DNA of 15,006 nt from positions 1-15,006 of the forward strand of contig RFGQ01000470.1 of NCBI GenBank assembly GCA_003695865.1, in the 5' to 3' direction. Origin of the DNA: Gemmatimonadota bacterium (GTDB taxonomy: Bacteria > Gemmatimonadota > Gemmatimonadetes > Longimicrobiales > Gaopeijiaceae). The position numbers were made by a program, and so were the translations under genes. This document shows, one piece after another, positions 7,547 through 14,152 of this stretch. Position 1 is the stretch's first letter; each line of letters starts with the position of its first letter. The notes under the pieces were generated by a model. It saw nothing but the letters and a program-made list of their open reading frames with translations. It was not told the origin of the DNA and did no database searches.

Positions 7547-7873
7547 TCACTCCTCGGTGAGGGCCTCCGAGAGCTTCGGTCCCTTGCGCTCGACCGCCTT
7601 CTCGCGCGCCCGGCGAAGCTGGCGCGCGAGCTTGTCGGCCACGTCGTCGAGGGCTGCGCGGAACCGCTCTCCGCGGCCGTTTGCCACCAGGGGCTCGGCG
7701 CGATCGATGTGCAGGAGTCCTTCGACCGTCATCTCTCTTCCGTCCTCGGCAAACACGAAGTCGACCGCGGAGAGCCTGGGGTCGTACCGCTTCAGCCTGG
7801 CCGCCACTTCCTCCGCCCGCTTGTGAATCCCGGCAGGCACGTCGACGTGCCGGCCCGTGATCTGTACGCGCAT
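7547..7873 (-). CDS. hpf: Ribosome hibernation-promoting factor, short form (HPF/YfiA family)
   Basis: This is 108 residues with the single N-terminal S30AE-type domain that binds the 30S decoding region and inactivates or protects ribosomes in slow growth. It starts with VQITGRHVDVPAGIHKRAEE and continues with RLKRYDPRLSAVDFVFAEDG and EGLLHIDRAEPLVANGRGER, the expected beta-alpha-beta pattern. A helix rich in Arg/Lys (LARQLRRAREKAVERKG) closes the domain. There is no C-terminal dimerisation domain, unlike the long HPF of about 180-190 residues found in many phyla. The ATG at 7873 has GGAG five bases upstream. The 101-bp gap before it contains a strong 8-bp hairpin, so it may have separate expression control. 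hprK follows after seven bases. Confidence 0.93.
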   Translation of the reverse strand: MRVQITGRHVDVPAGIHKRAEEVAARLKRYDPRLSAVDFVFAEDGREMTVEGLLHIDRAEPLVANGRGERFRAALDDVADKLARQLRRAREKAVERKGPKLSEALTEE

Positions 7874-7921
7874 GGTTTCTCCGTCCGGAATTCGCGCTGC
7901 CCGGCAGGGTGGCGCGGGGGG

Positions 7922-7942
7922 CGGCCGCCGGATGGGCGGCCG
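7922..7942 (-). other. GC-rich inverted repeat between glycosyltransferase and hpf
   Basis: An 8-bp perfect stem, CGGCCGCC paired with GGCGGCCG across a 5-base loop (7930-7934), lies in the 101-bp intergenic gap. No T-run follows on either strand, so it does not look like a standard intrinsic terminator. On the transcript it could act as an mRNA end-protecting or processing hairpin, or a partial attenuator, ahead of hpf. The structure is directly visible; the role is inferred. Confidence 0.45.
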
Positions 7943-7974
7943 TCGTGAAACGTAAATGTCGGTCCTCTCTCGGG

Positions 7975-9090
7975 CTACCGCGCCGACGCCGCGACGTTCC
8001 CGAGTAGGGCCTCCCAGCGATCCGCGGCGGCGTCCCACGAGTAGCGCTCGGCGAGCGCCCGGGCGTTCCGGCCCATCCGCGCACGCAGTGCGGCGTTTCC
8101 GAGCAGTTCCGCCAGGCGCGCTGTGAGAGCCTCCACGTTTCCGTGAGGCACGAGGTAGCCGGTCTCGCCGTGCACCACCGACTCCCGCAACCCGGGCGCA
8201 TCGCTGGCCACGGTGGGGGTGGCGCACGCCGCCGCCTCGAGGTTGGCGATGCCCCAGCCCTCCTTGGGCGACGTGAGGCAGTGCACCCAGGCGCGGCGGA
8301 GCAGGTCGAGCTTCTCCGCTTCGCTCACGAATCCTAGAAAGCGAACGTGGTCCGAGATGCCGAGTCGGTCCGCCCCGCGCCCGAGGGCCGCCTGGTGCGG
8401 CCCGCGGCCCGCGATCAGCAGCCGGGCGGCGAGGCCCCGTGCGCGCAGGCCGGCGAGCGCGCGCAGGATCAGGTCGACCCGCTTGTAGCGCCGCAGCCGA
8501 CCGAGGTAGAGGAGCGTGGGCTCGTCGAACCGGCGGCCGTCGGGAGCCGGGGTGAGCCGGGCGGTGTCGACGCCGTTGGGAATGACCTCGATCCGCTCGC
8601 GGGCCATCCCCCGACGCACGAGGTCGTCGCGCGTGCTCTCCGAGACGGCGACGGCCGGAAGGCCCTGGAAGACGCGTGGTACGGGCCGCTCGAGCAGCCA
8701 CGTCGCCGCGGCGACGGGAGGTGAGGCCTCGCGGAAGGCGGTGGCTCCGAAGAGGTGATGGACGCACAACACCACCGGCGTGGGCATCCACAGGGGAGCG
8801 AACAGAGGCACCTTGTTGAGGTCTTCGACCACGACGTCGAAGCGGCGGTCCGCGAGGTGCCGGCGCACGTACCGTGGAGCGGCCACGCTGAACGTGTAGC
8901 GGCCGCCGGTGCGCAGGATCTCGAGCCCGTCGGCCTCGGCGTGAGCGGGGGCCCCGGGCCAGGCCGACACGAGCGCGGTCACGCGGTGCCCCCGCCGCGC
9001 GATTCGCCCGAAGGTCTCGTGCATGTGGACCTCGGCCCCGCCGCTCTGCGGGTTCTCGAGGTCCTGCCAGTTCAGAACGAGAATGTTCAC
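7975..9090 (-). CDS. Family 4 (GT-B) glycosyltransferase
   Basis: The 371-residue protein has the two Rossmann-like halves of GT4 enzymes, which transfer sugars from nucleotide donors to glycans, lipids or proteins. The N-terminal half begins MNILVLNWQDLENPQSGGAE and HMHETFGRIARRGHRV, with the GGAE motif typical of the family. The C-terminal donor domain shows VIPNGVDT (169-176), LLYLGRLRRYKRVD (193-206), LLIAGRGP (224-231), FLGFVSE (251-257) and the E-x7-E motif at Glu277 and Glu285 (EGWGIANLE). No signal peptide or membrane segment, so probably cytoplasmic or peripherally bound. The GTG start overlaps the nusB stop as GTGA. Acceptor, donor and product are not readable from the sequence, and no other envelope-polysaccharide genes are in the window. 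Confidence 0.92.
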   Translation of the reverse strand: MNILVLNWQDLENPQSGGAEVHMHETFGRIARRGHRVTALVSAWPGAPAHAEADGLEILRTGGRYTFSVAAPRYVRRHLADRRFDVVVEDLNKVPLFAPLWMPTPVVLCVHHLFGATAFREASPPVAAATWLLERPVPRVFQGLPAVAVSESTRDDLVRRGMARERIEVIPNGVDTARLTPAPDGRRFDEPTLLYLGRLRRYKRVDLILRALAGLRARGLAARLLIAGRGPHQAALGRGADRLGISDHVRFLGFVSEAEKLDLLRRAWVHCLTSPKEGWGIANLEAAACATPTVASDAPGLRESVVHGETGYLVPHGNVEALTARLAELLGNAALRARMGRNARALAERYSWDAAADRWEALLGNVAASAR

Positions 9091-9557
9091 GGACCGGCCG
9101 TGGCGTCTCCGGCCGCGCGCAGTCGCTTGTAGAGGGCGTCGAGCACGCCGTTGACGAAGCGGGGCGACTCACTGCCGCCGTACCGCTCCGCGAGCCGCAC
9201 CGCCTCCTGGATCGCGACCTTGGGCGGCACGTCCTCGAAGAACAGCAATTCGAGGCCGCCGAGCCGGAGAATGGCGCGGTCCAGGGTGGCGAGCCGCTCG
9301 AGCCGCCAGTTGGCGAGGGCGTCGTCCAGGGCGTCGTCGACGGTCGCGCCGTGCCGTTCGAGCCCCTGGATCAGGCGCTCCAGATAGGGAAGGCGGCGGG
9401 GCGCCACCCGCCGCGTAGCGAGCGTGCGCTCGAAGGCCTGCCGCAGGGTGACCTCCTCCGGGTCGGATTCCCAGCGGTAGAGCACCTGCAGCGCCCAGGC
9501 GCGCGCGCGTGAGCGATCGAGGTGTGCGCGAGGCGTGGTGGCTGCGGCCGCGGTCAA
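9087..9557 (-). CDS. nusB: Transcription antitermination factor NusB
   Basis: This is 156 residues; NusB is usually 130-160. NusB binds boxA RNA with ribosomal protein S10 to promote antitermination on rRNA operons. The N-terminal helix has RSRARAWALQVLYRWE (15-30). The C-terminal half has the characteristic LERLATLDRAILRLGGLELL, then DVPPKVAIQEAVRLAERYGG and SPRFVNGVLDAL. The start was set at the TTG at 9557 because it overlaps the ribH stop as TTGA and has a very good GGAGGAGG just upstream; the frame extending further is Arg-rich shadow of ribH. ribH-nusB pairing is a common bacterial arrangement and supports the call. Confidence 0.94.
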   Translation of the reverse strand: MTAAAATTPRAHLDRSRARAWALQVLYRWESDPEEVTLRQAFERTLATRRVAPRRLPYLERLIQGLERHGATVDDALDDALANWRLERLATLDRAILRLGGLELLFFEDVPPKVAIQEAVRLAERYGGSESPRFVNGVLDALYKRLRAAGDATAGP

Positions 9558-10042
9558 GGCGCCTCCTCCAGTCCGTCGTACAGGGCCATCATGTGCAGCA
9601 GCGATCGGGCGAACTCCGCACCCTTGTCGCCGCGGAGGGGATCGGCGCGCTCGTCGGCCTGCGCCGGCGTGTCGACGGTGAGCACGCCGAAGACGACCGG
9701 GATGCGCGACCGGCGCGCGACCGCGCCGAGGCCGTGCGCGGCTTCGCCGGCCACGTAGTCGAAGTGCGGCGTCTCGCCGCGGATGACGCAGCCGAGCGTC
9801 ACCACGCCGTCGTAGCGCTCCGTCTCGACGAGTCGCGCGACCGTCTGCGGGATCTCCCACGCACCCGGAACGCGGAACACGTCGATGGCGCCGTCGTCGA
9901 TGGCGCCGGAGCGCAGGCCTTCGAGGCAACGCTCGAGCAGCCGGTCGACGACGCCCGGGTTGAACAGGGCGGCCACGACCGCGACGCGCCGCCCCGGCAG
10001 CCGGGGCGTCTCGGGAAGGTGATCACCTGCGCCGGCGAGCAT
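9554..10042 (-). CDS. ribH: 6,7-dimethyl-8-ribityllumazine synthase
   Basis: This 162-residue lumazine synthase joins the RibD-derived ribitylamino-pyrimidine to dihydroxybutanone phosphate, the penultimate riboflavin step; the family forms pentamers or 60-mer shells. Visible elements are VAVVAALFNPGVVDRLL with the ring-stacking Phe27, VPGAWEIP at 58-65, LGCVIRGETPHFDYVAGEAA at 83-102 with catalytic His93, and VFGVLTVDTPAQADERAD near 117-133 with the phosphate-binding Arg132. The C-terminal KGAEFARSLLHMM is standard. The ATG shares one base with the ribBA stop (TGATG). It is followed by nusB in overlap. No residues seem missing. Confidence 0.97.
   Translation of the reverse strand: MLAGAGDHLPETPRLPGRRVAVVAALFNPGVVDRLLERCLEGLRSGAIDDGAIDVFRVPGAWEIPQTVARLVETERYDGVVTLGCVIRGETPHFDYVAGEAAHGLGAVARRSRIPVVFGVLTVDTPAQADERADPLRGDKGAEFARSLLHMMALYDGLEEAP
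9562..9569 (-). promoter_or_regulatory. Ribosome binding site of nusB
   Basis: GGAGGAGG lies four bases before the TTG at 9557 (seven counted from the first GGAGG). It sits inside the last codons of ribH and fixes the TTG as the nusB start rather than any codon further upstream. Confidence 0.7.
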
Positions 10043-11247
10043 CAGAAGAGGTGCCCCAACTTGTCGCGTTTGGTCTCAAGGTAGGCCCGGTTGTGCTCGT
10101 TGGGGCTCACCTGAATGGGTACCCGTTCCACGATCTCGACCGGGAATCCCTCGAGCCCGACGATCTTCTTCGGATTGTTGGTGAGCACGCGGATGCGTTC
10201 GAGGCCGAGGTCCATCAGGATCTGCGCGCCGATGCCGTAGTCGCGCAGGTCGGGCTTGAAGCCCAGCGCCTCGTTCGCCTCGACCGTGTCCTTGCCCCGG
10301 TCCTGGAGCGCGTAGGCACGCAGTTTGTTGTGCAGCCCGATGCCGCGCCCTTCCTGCCTGAGGTAGACCACGGCGCCGCGCCCCTCCTCGGCGATCTGGG
10401 CCATGGCCGCGTCGAGTTGCTCGCCGCAGTCGCAGCGCATCGAGCCGAAGACGTCGCCGGTGAGGCACTCGGAGTGCATGCGCACGAGCACGGGCTCCTC
10501 CCCCGAGATGTCTCCGTAGACCAGCGCCACGTGCTCGCGCCCGTCGAGGGGACTGCGATAGCCCAGAACACGGAACTCACCGTGGCGGGTCGGCAGGCGG
10601 GCCTCGGCGATGCGCTCGACGAGCCGCTCGCGCGCCAGCCGGTAGGCGACGATCTGCGCGACGGTGATGAAGCGGAGTCCGTGTTCGCGCGCGTACACCT
10701 CGAGCTGAGGACGGCGCGCCATGGTGCCGTCCTGGTTGAGGATCTCGCAGATCACCCCCGCCGGGGGCAGCCCCGCGAGGCGGGCCAGGTCGACGGCCGC
10801 CTCGGTCTGCCCGACACGGCGGAGCACGCCCCCGGGGCGAGCGCGCAGCGGGAAGACGTGGCCAGGCCGCCGCAGGTCTTCGGGACGCGTGGTGGGATCG
10901 ACCAGCAACTGGATGGTGCGCGCCCGGTCGTGCGCGCTGATGCCCGTGGTCACGCCGAACCGCTGATGGGCATCGACCGAGACGGTGAACGCCGTGCCCT
11001 GCGGATCGGTGTTCTCGTCGGCCATCGGGTGCAGGTCGAGCGCGTCGGCGCGTTCGGGCGTGAGCGCCACGCAGATCAGCCCCCGGCCGAACTTGGTCAT
11101 GAAGTTGATGACCTCGGGCGTCACCGCCGACGCCGCGCAGACCAAGTCGCCTTCGTTCTCGCGGTTCTCGTCGTCGGCCACGATCACCATCCGCCCCTGG
11201 CGGATGTCTTCGATCGCGTCCTCGACCCTGTCGAACTCGAACGGCAT
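10042..11247 (-). CDS. ribBA: Bifunctional 3,4-dihydroxy-2-butanone-4-phosphate synthase / GTP cyclohydrolase II
   Basis: This 401-residue fusion supplies both riboflavin precursors. The N-terminal RibB domain (about 1-200) has ADDENRENEGDLVCAA with Glu30, VTTGISAHDRARTI (99-112), GHVFPLRARPGGVL with His130, and VICEILNQDGTMAR with Glu168. The C-terminal RibA domain has the zinc Cys set C261, C272, C274 (SECLTGDVFGSMRCDCGEQL), LRQEGRGIGLHNKLRAYALQ (296-315) and LTNNPKK. Oddity: at residue 147 the sequence reads VGQTEAAVDL, with Gln where E. coli RibB has the metal-ligand His153 (same spacing to the neighbouring His and Glu). The ATG has GGAGGAGG seven bases upstream. A 54-bp gap separates it from ribE, the only real break inside the rib set. 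Confidence 0.96.
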   Translation of the reverse strand: MPFEFDRVEDAIEDIRQGRMVIVADDENRENEGDLVCAASAVTPEVINFMTKFGRGLICVALTPERADALDLHPMADENTDPQGTAFTVSVDAHQRFGVTTGISAHDRARTIQLLVDPTTRPEDLRRPGHVFPLRARPGGVLRRVGQTEAAVDLARLAGLPPAGVICEILNQDGTMARRPQLEVYAREHGLRFITVAQIVAYRLARERLVERIAEARLPTRHGEFRVLGYRSPLDGREHVALVYGDISGEEPVLVRMHSECLTGDVFGSMRCDCGEQLDAAMAQIAEEGRGAVVYLRQEGRGIGLHNKLRAYALQDRGKDTVEANEALGFKPDLRDYGIGAQILMDLGLERIRVLTNNPKKIVGLEGFPVEIVERVPIQVSPNEHNRAYLETKRDKLGHLF

Positions 11248-11254
11248 CGTGCCG

Positions 11255-11262
11255 CCTCCTCC
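11255..11262 (-). promoter_or_regulatory. Ribosome binding site of ribBA
   Basis: GGAGGAGG sits seven bases before the ribBA ATG, an optimal spacing. The rest of the 54-bp gap shows no FMN riboswitch (too short) and no clear promoter boxes, so strong translation initiation may simply replace the coupling used at the other rib junctions. Confidence 0.7.
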
Positions 11263-11301
11263 GTGCGAATCTCCCCTCAGCGCGCCTTCAAGTTCGCCTG
11301 C

Positions 11302-11898
11302 TCAGGCGCCCCGGGTAAGTCCTTTCAGCACGTATTTACCGATGAGGTCCCCCTCCAGGTTCACCGGGTCGCCGACCCGGAGCGCGTGCAGGTTCGTGTG
11401 CGTCCAGGTGAAGGGGATGAGCGCCACCTGGGCCCGGCCGGGGCCGGGCAGCGCGTTGACCGTGAGGCTCACCCCGTTCACCGTGATCGACCCGTGCAGC
11501 ACGGTCACCCGCTCGACCACCTCCGGCAGGGTGACGTCGAGCAGGTGGAAGTCTCCTTCGGCCCGGATGTCGGCCACCTCCCCCACGCCGTCGACGTGCC
11601 CCTGCACCCAGTGCCCGTCGAGCCGGTCGCCGACCCGGAGCGCGCGCTCGAGGTTGACGAGACTTCCCGGCCGGTAGCCCGCCGCCACCGTGCGCGAGAG
11701 CGTGGTGCCGATCGAGTGCACCGTGAAGGCGTCGTCCAGCGCCTCGACCACCGTATGGCAGGCGCCGTCGAGCGCCACCGAGTCGCCCGGACGCAGTTCG
11801 CGGGCGATCTCCGGCGCCTCGACCACGAGGGTGCGGCGCCCCTCCCCGGGCTCGACCGTCCGGATGCGGCCGACCGCCTCGACGATGCCCGAGAACAT
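11302..11898 (-). CDS. ribE: Riboflavin synthase, alpha subunit
   Basis: This 198-residue enzyme dismutates two ribityllumazine molecules into riboflavin and the pyrimidine returned to RibH. It shows the expected internal duplication. Barrel 1 starts MFSGIVEAVGRI and holds DSVALDGACHTVVEALDDAF (39-58). Barrel 2 starts at GHWVQGHVDGVGEV (95-108, His101), then holds SITVNGVSLTV (137-147). It ends with NLEGDLIGKYV (180-190). The N-terminal GACHTV differs from the more usual GVCLTV, a local variation. The ATG shares one base with the ribD stop (TGATG). Symbol note: riboflavin synthase is ribE in Bacillus usage and ribC in E. coli. Confidence is high from the MFSGIV start and the two lumazine-binding repeats. 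Confidence 0.96.
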   Translation of the reverse strand: MFSGIVEAVGRIRTVEPGEGRRTLVVEAPEIARELRPGDSVALDGACHTVVEALDDAFTVHSIGTTLSRTVAAGYRPGSLVNLERALRVGDRLDGHWVQGHVDGVGEVADIRAEGDFHLLDVTLPEVVERVTVLHGSITVNGVSLTVNALPGPGRAQVALIPFTWTHTNLHALRVGDPVNLEGDLIGKYVLKGLTRGA

Positions 11899-13097
11899 CA
11901 GCCCTGCCCCACCGCGGTGGCGTCGGCCGCGGTCGCGGCCGCCGGGCGACCGCCCCCCGCGCTCGGCACGGCGCGCTCGTAGGTCAGCAACACATCGCGC
12001 CCCAGGGTGCGCGGGGGCTCGCCACCCTCCCAGCCACGTACGGCGAGGTCGAGCGGCTCGGTGAACGCCTGCACGGCGCTCGGGCCCAGCGCGCGCGGGG
12101 CGACGAGCAGATGGAGCCGATGCGCCCGGTCCTCGCGCAGCAGCGAGGTCGCGACGCGGGCGCCGCCCTCCACCAGCACGGAACGCACGTCCCGCTCGGC
12201 CAGCGCCCGGGTCACCGCGTCCAGGTCGAGGCCGCCCTCGCCCCGCGCGACCACGGCCACCTCGGCCCCGGCGGCCTCGAGCGCGCGCAGCCGTGCGGCG
12301 GGCGCGTCGGGCCCGGCCAGCACGAGCACTTCGGAGGGCTCGGCTTCGGTGAGCATGCGCGCGCCGGGCGGGAGCGAAGCCGAGGGGTCGAGCACGACCC
12401 TCCTGGGCGGCACGCGCGGGCGGATCTCGCCCCGGGCGGTCAGCAGCGGGTCGTCGGTGCGGGCCGTGCCGGCGCCCACCAATACGGCGTCGAATCCGGC
12501 CCGCAGGTCGTGCACCCAGGCGTGCGCCTCGGGGCCGCTCAGCGCGGTTCGCTCCCCGGGAGCGGCCGCGATGGCCCCGTCGAGGCTCACGGCCAGCTTG
12601 AGCGCGATCCAGGGCGTGCCGTGTTCCGCCCAATGGAAGAACGCCGGATCGGTGCGCCGCGCACGTTCCGGCGGTTCGGCGGGACCGACCACCTCGACAC
12701 CGGCCCGGGCCAGCGCGGCCGCGCCACCCGCGCCGGCACCCGGATCGGCCGCCGCATAGACCACCCGCGCCACCCCGGCCTCGAGCAGCGCCCGGCTGCA
12801 GGGGGGCGTCTTGCCCTGGTGGCCGCAGGGCTCGAGCGTCACGTACACGGTCGCGCCGCGGGCGGCTTCGCCGGCCCGCTCCAGGGCGTGCACCTCGGCG
12901 TGCGGTCCTCCGAAGCGCGCGTGCCAGCCCTCGGCCACCAGCTCGCCGTCGCGCACGATCACGCACCCGACCATGGGGTTGGGGTGCACCTGGCCCCATC
13001 CGCGCCGGGCGAGCGCGTGCGCCCGCCCCAGCCAGCGCAGGTCGTCGGCCGTCGGGCCGCCGGTGCGATTCGCCGGGCGGGGGTCGCGCGGGTCCAT
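11898..13097 (-). CDS. ribD: Bifunctional diaminohydroxyphosphoribosylaminopyrimidine deaminase / reductase
   Basis: This 399-residue RibD performs steps 2 and 3 of riboflavin synthesis. The N-terminal cytidine-deaminase-like domain (about 17-145) has HPNPMVGCVIVRDGELVAEG, then the zinc site HAE at 66-68 and PCGHQGKTPPC at 90-100. The C-terminal reductase domain (about 160-375) has PWIALKLAVSLDGAIA (162-177), DAVLVGAGTARTDDPLLT (203-220) and VLVEGGARVATSLL (307-320). The last 20 residues are Ala/Gly-rich and look like a disordered tail. The linker ADPGAGAGG replaces the usual DPNPxVxGxG at the end of the deaminase domain. Its ATG shares one base with the stop of the upstream barrel-like gene (TGATG). 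Confidence 0.95.
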   Translation of the reverse strand: MDPRDPRPANRTGGPTADDLRWLGRAHALARRGWGQVHPNPMVGCVIVRDGELVAEGWHARFGGPHAEVHALERAGEAARGATVYVTLEPCGHQGKTPPCSRALLEAGVARVVYAAADPGAGAGGAAALARAGVEVVGPAEPPERARRTDPAFFHWAEHGTPWIALKLAVSLDGAIAAAPGERTALSGPEAHAWVHDLRAGFDAVLVGAGTARTDDPLLTARGEIRPRVPPRRVVLDPSASLPPGARMLTEAEPSEVLVLAGPDAPAARLRALEAAGAEVAVVARGEGGLDLDAVTRALAERDVRSVLVEGGARVATSLLREDRAHRLHLLVAPRALGPSAVQAFTEPLDLAVRGWEGGEPPRTLGRDVLLTYERAVPSAGGGRPAAATAADATAVGQG

Positions 13098-14152
13098 CAG
13101 AAGGTCAGACGCAGCGCCAGGGAGCCGAAGGGTACGGCTTTGCCGGGGTCGAAGTCGGCCTGCTGGGCGGGCAGCCCGGTGAAGCCCGTGGCCCAGCCGC
13201 CCTCCAGCGAAATCTGCGCGATCAGAAAGGTGAGCGACGCGCCGCCGAAGTACACGGTACGCCGCGTGCGGAAGTCGCCCGACGCCGTCGCGTCGCTGCC
13301 GGGGCCCGTGTTGGACAGCGTCATGCGCACGTCGCCCCGGCTCCAGTCCCAGCCGACGCCGCCCATGAGCCCGAGGGCGAGCAGGTCCTTGCCCACCGTC
13401 GCGCGCACCGACGTGGTCGACAGATCCCACTCGAGCTGCGCCGCGTCGCCCTGGGTGAGATCGCCGAATCGGACCGTGCCGCCGTTGCGCTGCATGACCG
13501 AGAGCGAGATGCCCGGCAGCGTGAACGACTCCCGCAGGAGTCCCAGGCGCGCCCCGAAGGCGAGCGCGGACTTCTGGTCCTGGAAGCCCGGGCCGCCCGG
13601 CAGCAGGAGCAGGTCGCCGCCCAGCGTGGCGTCGAGCGAGAAGCCTCTCAGCAGGCCCACGGTGGCGTTCACCTGCAGCGCCGTGGCGAAGAAGGCGTCC
13701 GTGCCCGGCGAGGCCGTGCCGGAGAGCACCTCGGGCGTGCGCAGGCGGGCCGCGCTCAGGCGCAGCGCCACGCTCACCCGCGGGACGGTGCCCAGGCGCA
13801 GACCGATGGTGCTGGCGGTTCCGGGCACGTCGCTGCCGCCCGCGGCGAGCAGCGACACGCCTCCGCGCAGCGCCTCGAGCGCGACGGCGGCGTCTCCGCA
13901 GCGGTCGACCAGATCGGGGTTGGCGCCGCCCGCGCACTCGATGCGGAGCAACTCGAAGGGGTCTTGGGCGCCTCCCTGTGCGGCGCCCCGGGCGGGGCCC
14001 GGGAAGAGCGCGAGGCCGGCGGCGAGGACCGCCACCGAGGCAAGACTCGGGGCGCGGCTCGAGGCCGGGGCCGCCCGGCCCCGGCGGCCTGAGGCGGCCG
14101 TGAGGCGCCGGAGCGCGCGCGCGGCGGGGCGAAGGATGGACGGCTCTCTCAT
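13097..14152 (-). CDS. Predicted secreted or outer-membrane beta-barrel protein, unknown function
   Basis: I do not recognise a named family. The 351-residue product has a long basic N-terminus (about 35 residues, many Arg), then a hydrophobic stretch SLASVAVLAAGLALFPGPARG (about 36-56) that fits a signal peptide, cut probably near ARG-AAQ. The mature part has only two Cys (73 and 85), close enough for a periplasmic disulphide. From about 114 to the end it alternates short amphipathic beta-like stretches such as VSVALRLSAARLR, FSLDATLGGDLLLL, VRATVGKDLLALGLMGGVGW, VYFGGASLTFLIAQISLEGG, and closes with FGSLALRLTF. The final Phe with alternating hydrophobics resembles the beta-signal read by the BAM machinery. 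It overlaps purM (ATGA) and ribD (TGATG), so it is almost certainly cotranscribed. A porin-like or envelope role is inference only. Confidence 0.75.
   Translation of the reverse strand: MREPSILRPAARALRRLTAASGRRGRAAPASSRAPSLASVAVLAAGLALFPGPARGAAQGGAQDPFELLRIECAGGANPDLVDRCGDAAVALEALRGGVSLLAAGGSDVPGTASTIGLRLGTVPRVSVALRLSAARLRTPEVLSGTASPGTDAFFATALQVNATVGLLRGFSLDATLGGDLLLLPGGPGFQDQKSALAFGARLGLLRESFTLPGISLSVMQRNGGTVRFGDLTQGDAAQLEWDLSTTSVRATVGKDLLALGLMGGVGWDWSRGDVRMTLSNTGPGSDATASGDFRTRRTVYFGGASLTFLIAQISLEGGWATGFTGLPAQQADFDPGKAVPFGSLALRLTF

Noticed and set aside
11248..11301. FMN riboswitch controlling the riboflavin genes.
   Set aside because: The gap is only 54 bases, far shorter than an RFN element, and ribD has no upstream gap at all because it overlaps the preceding gene.
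10051..11982. A 643-codon open frame on the plus strand (and many other plus-strand frames across the window).
   Set aside because: It lies wholly antisense to ribBA and ribE, has no recognisable domain and is rich in His/Asp/Val/Arg as expected from the complementary strand of GC-rich genes. It is a shadow.
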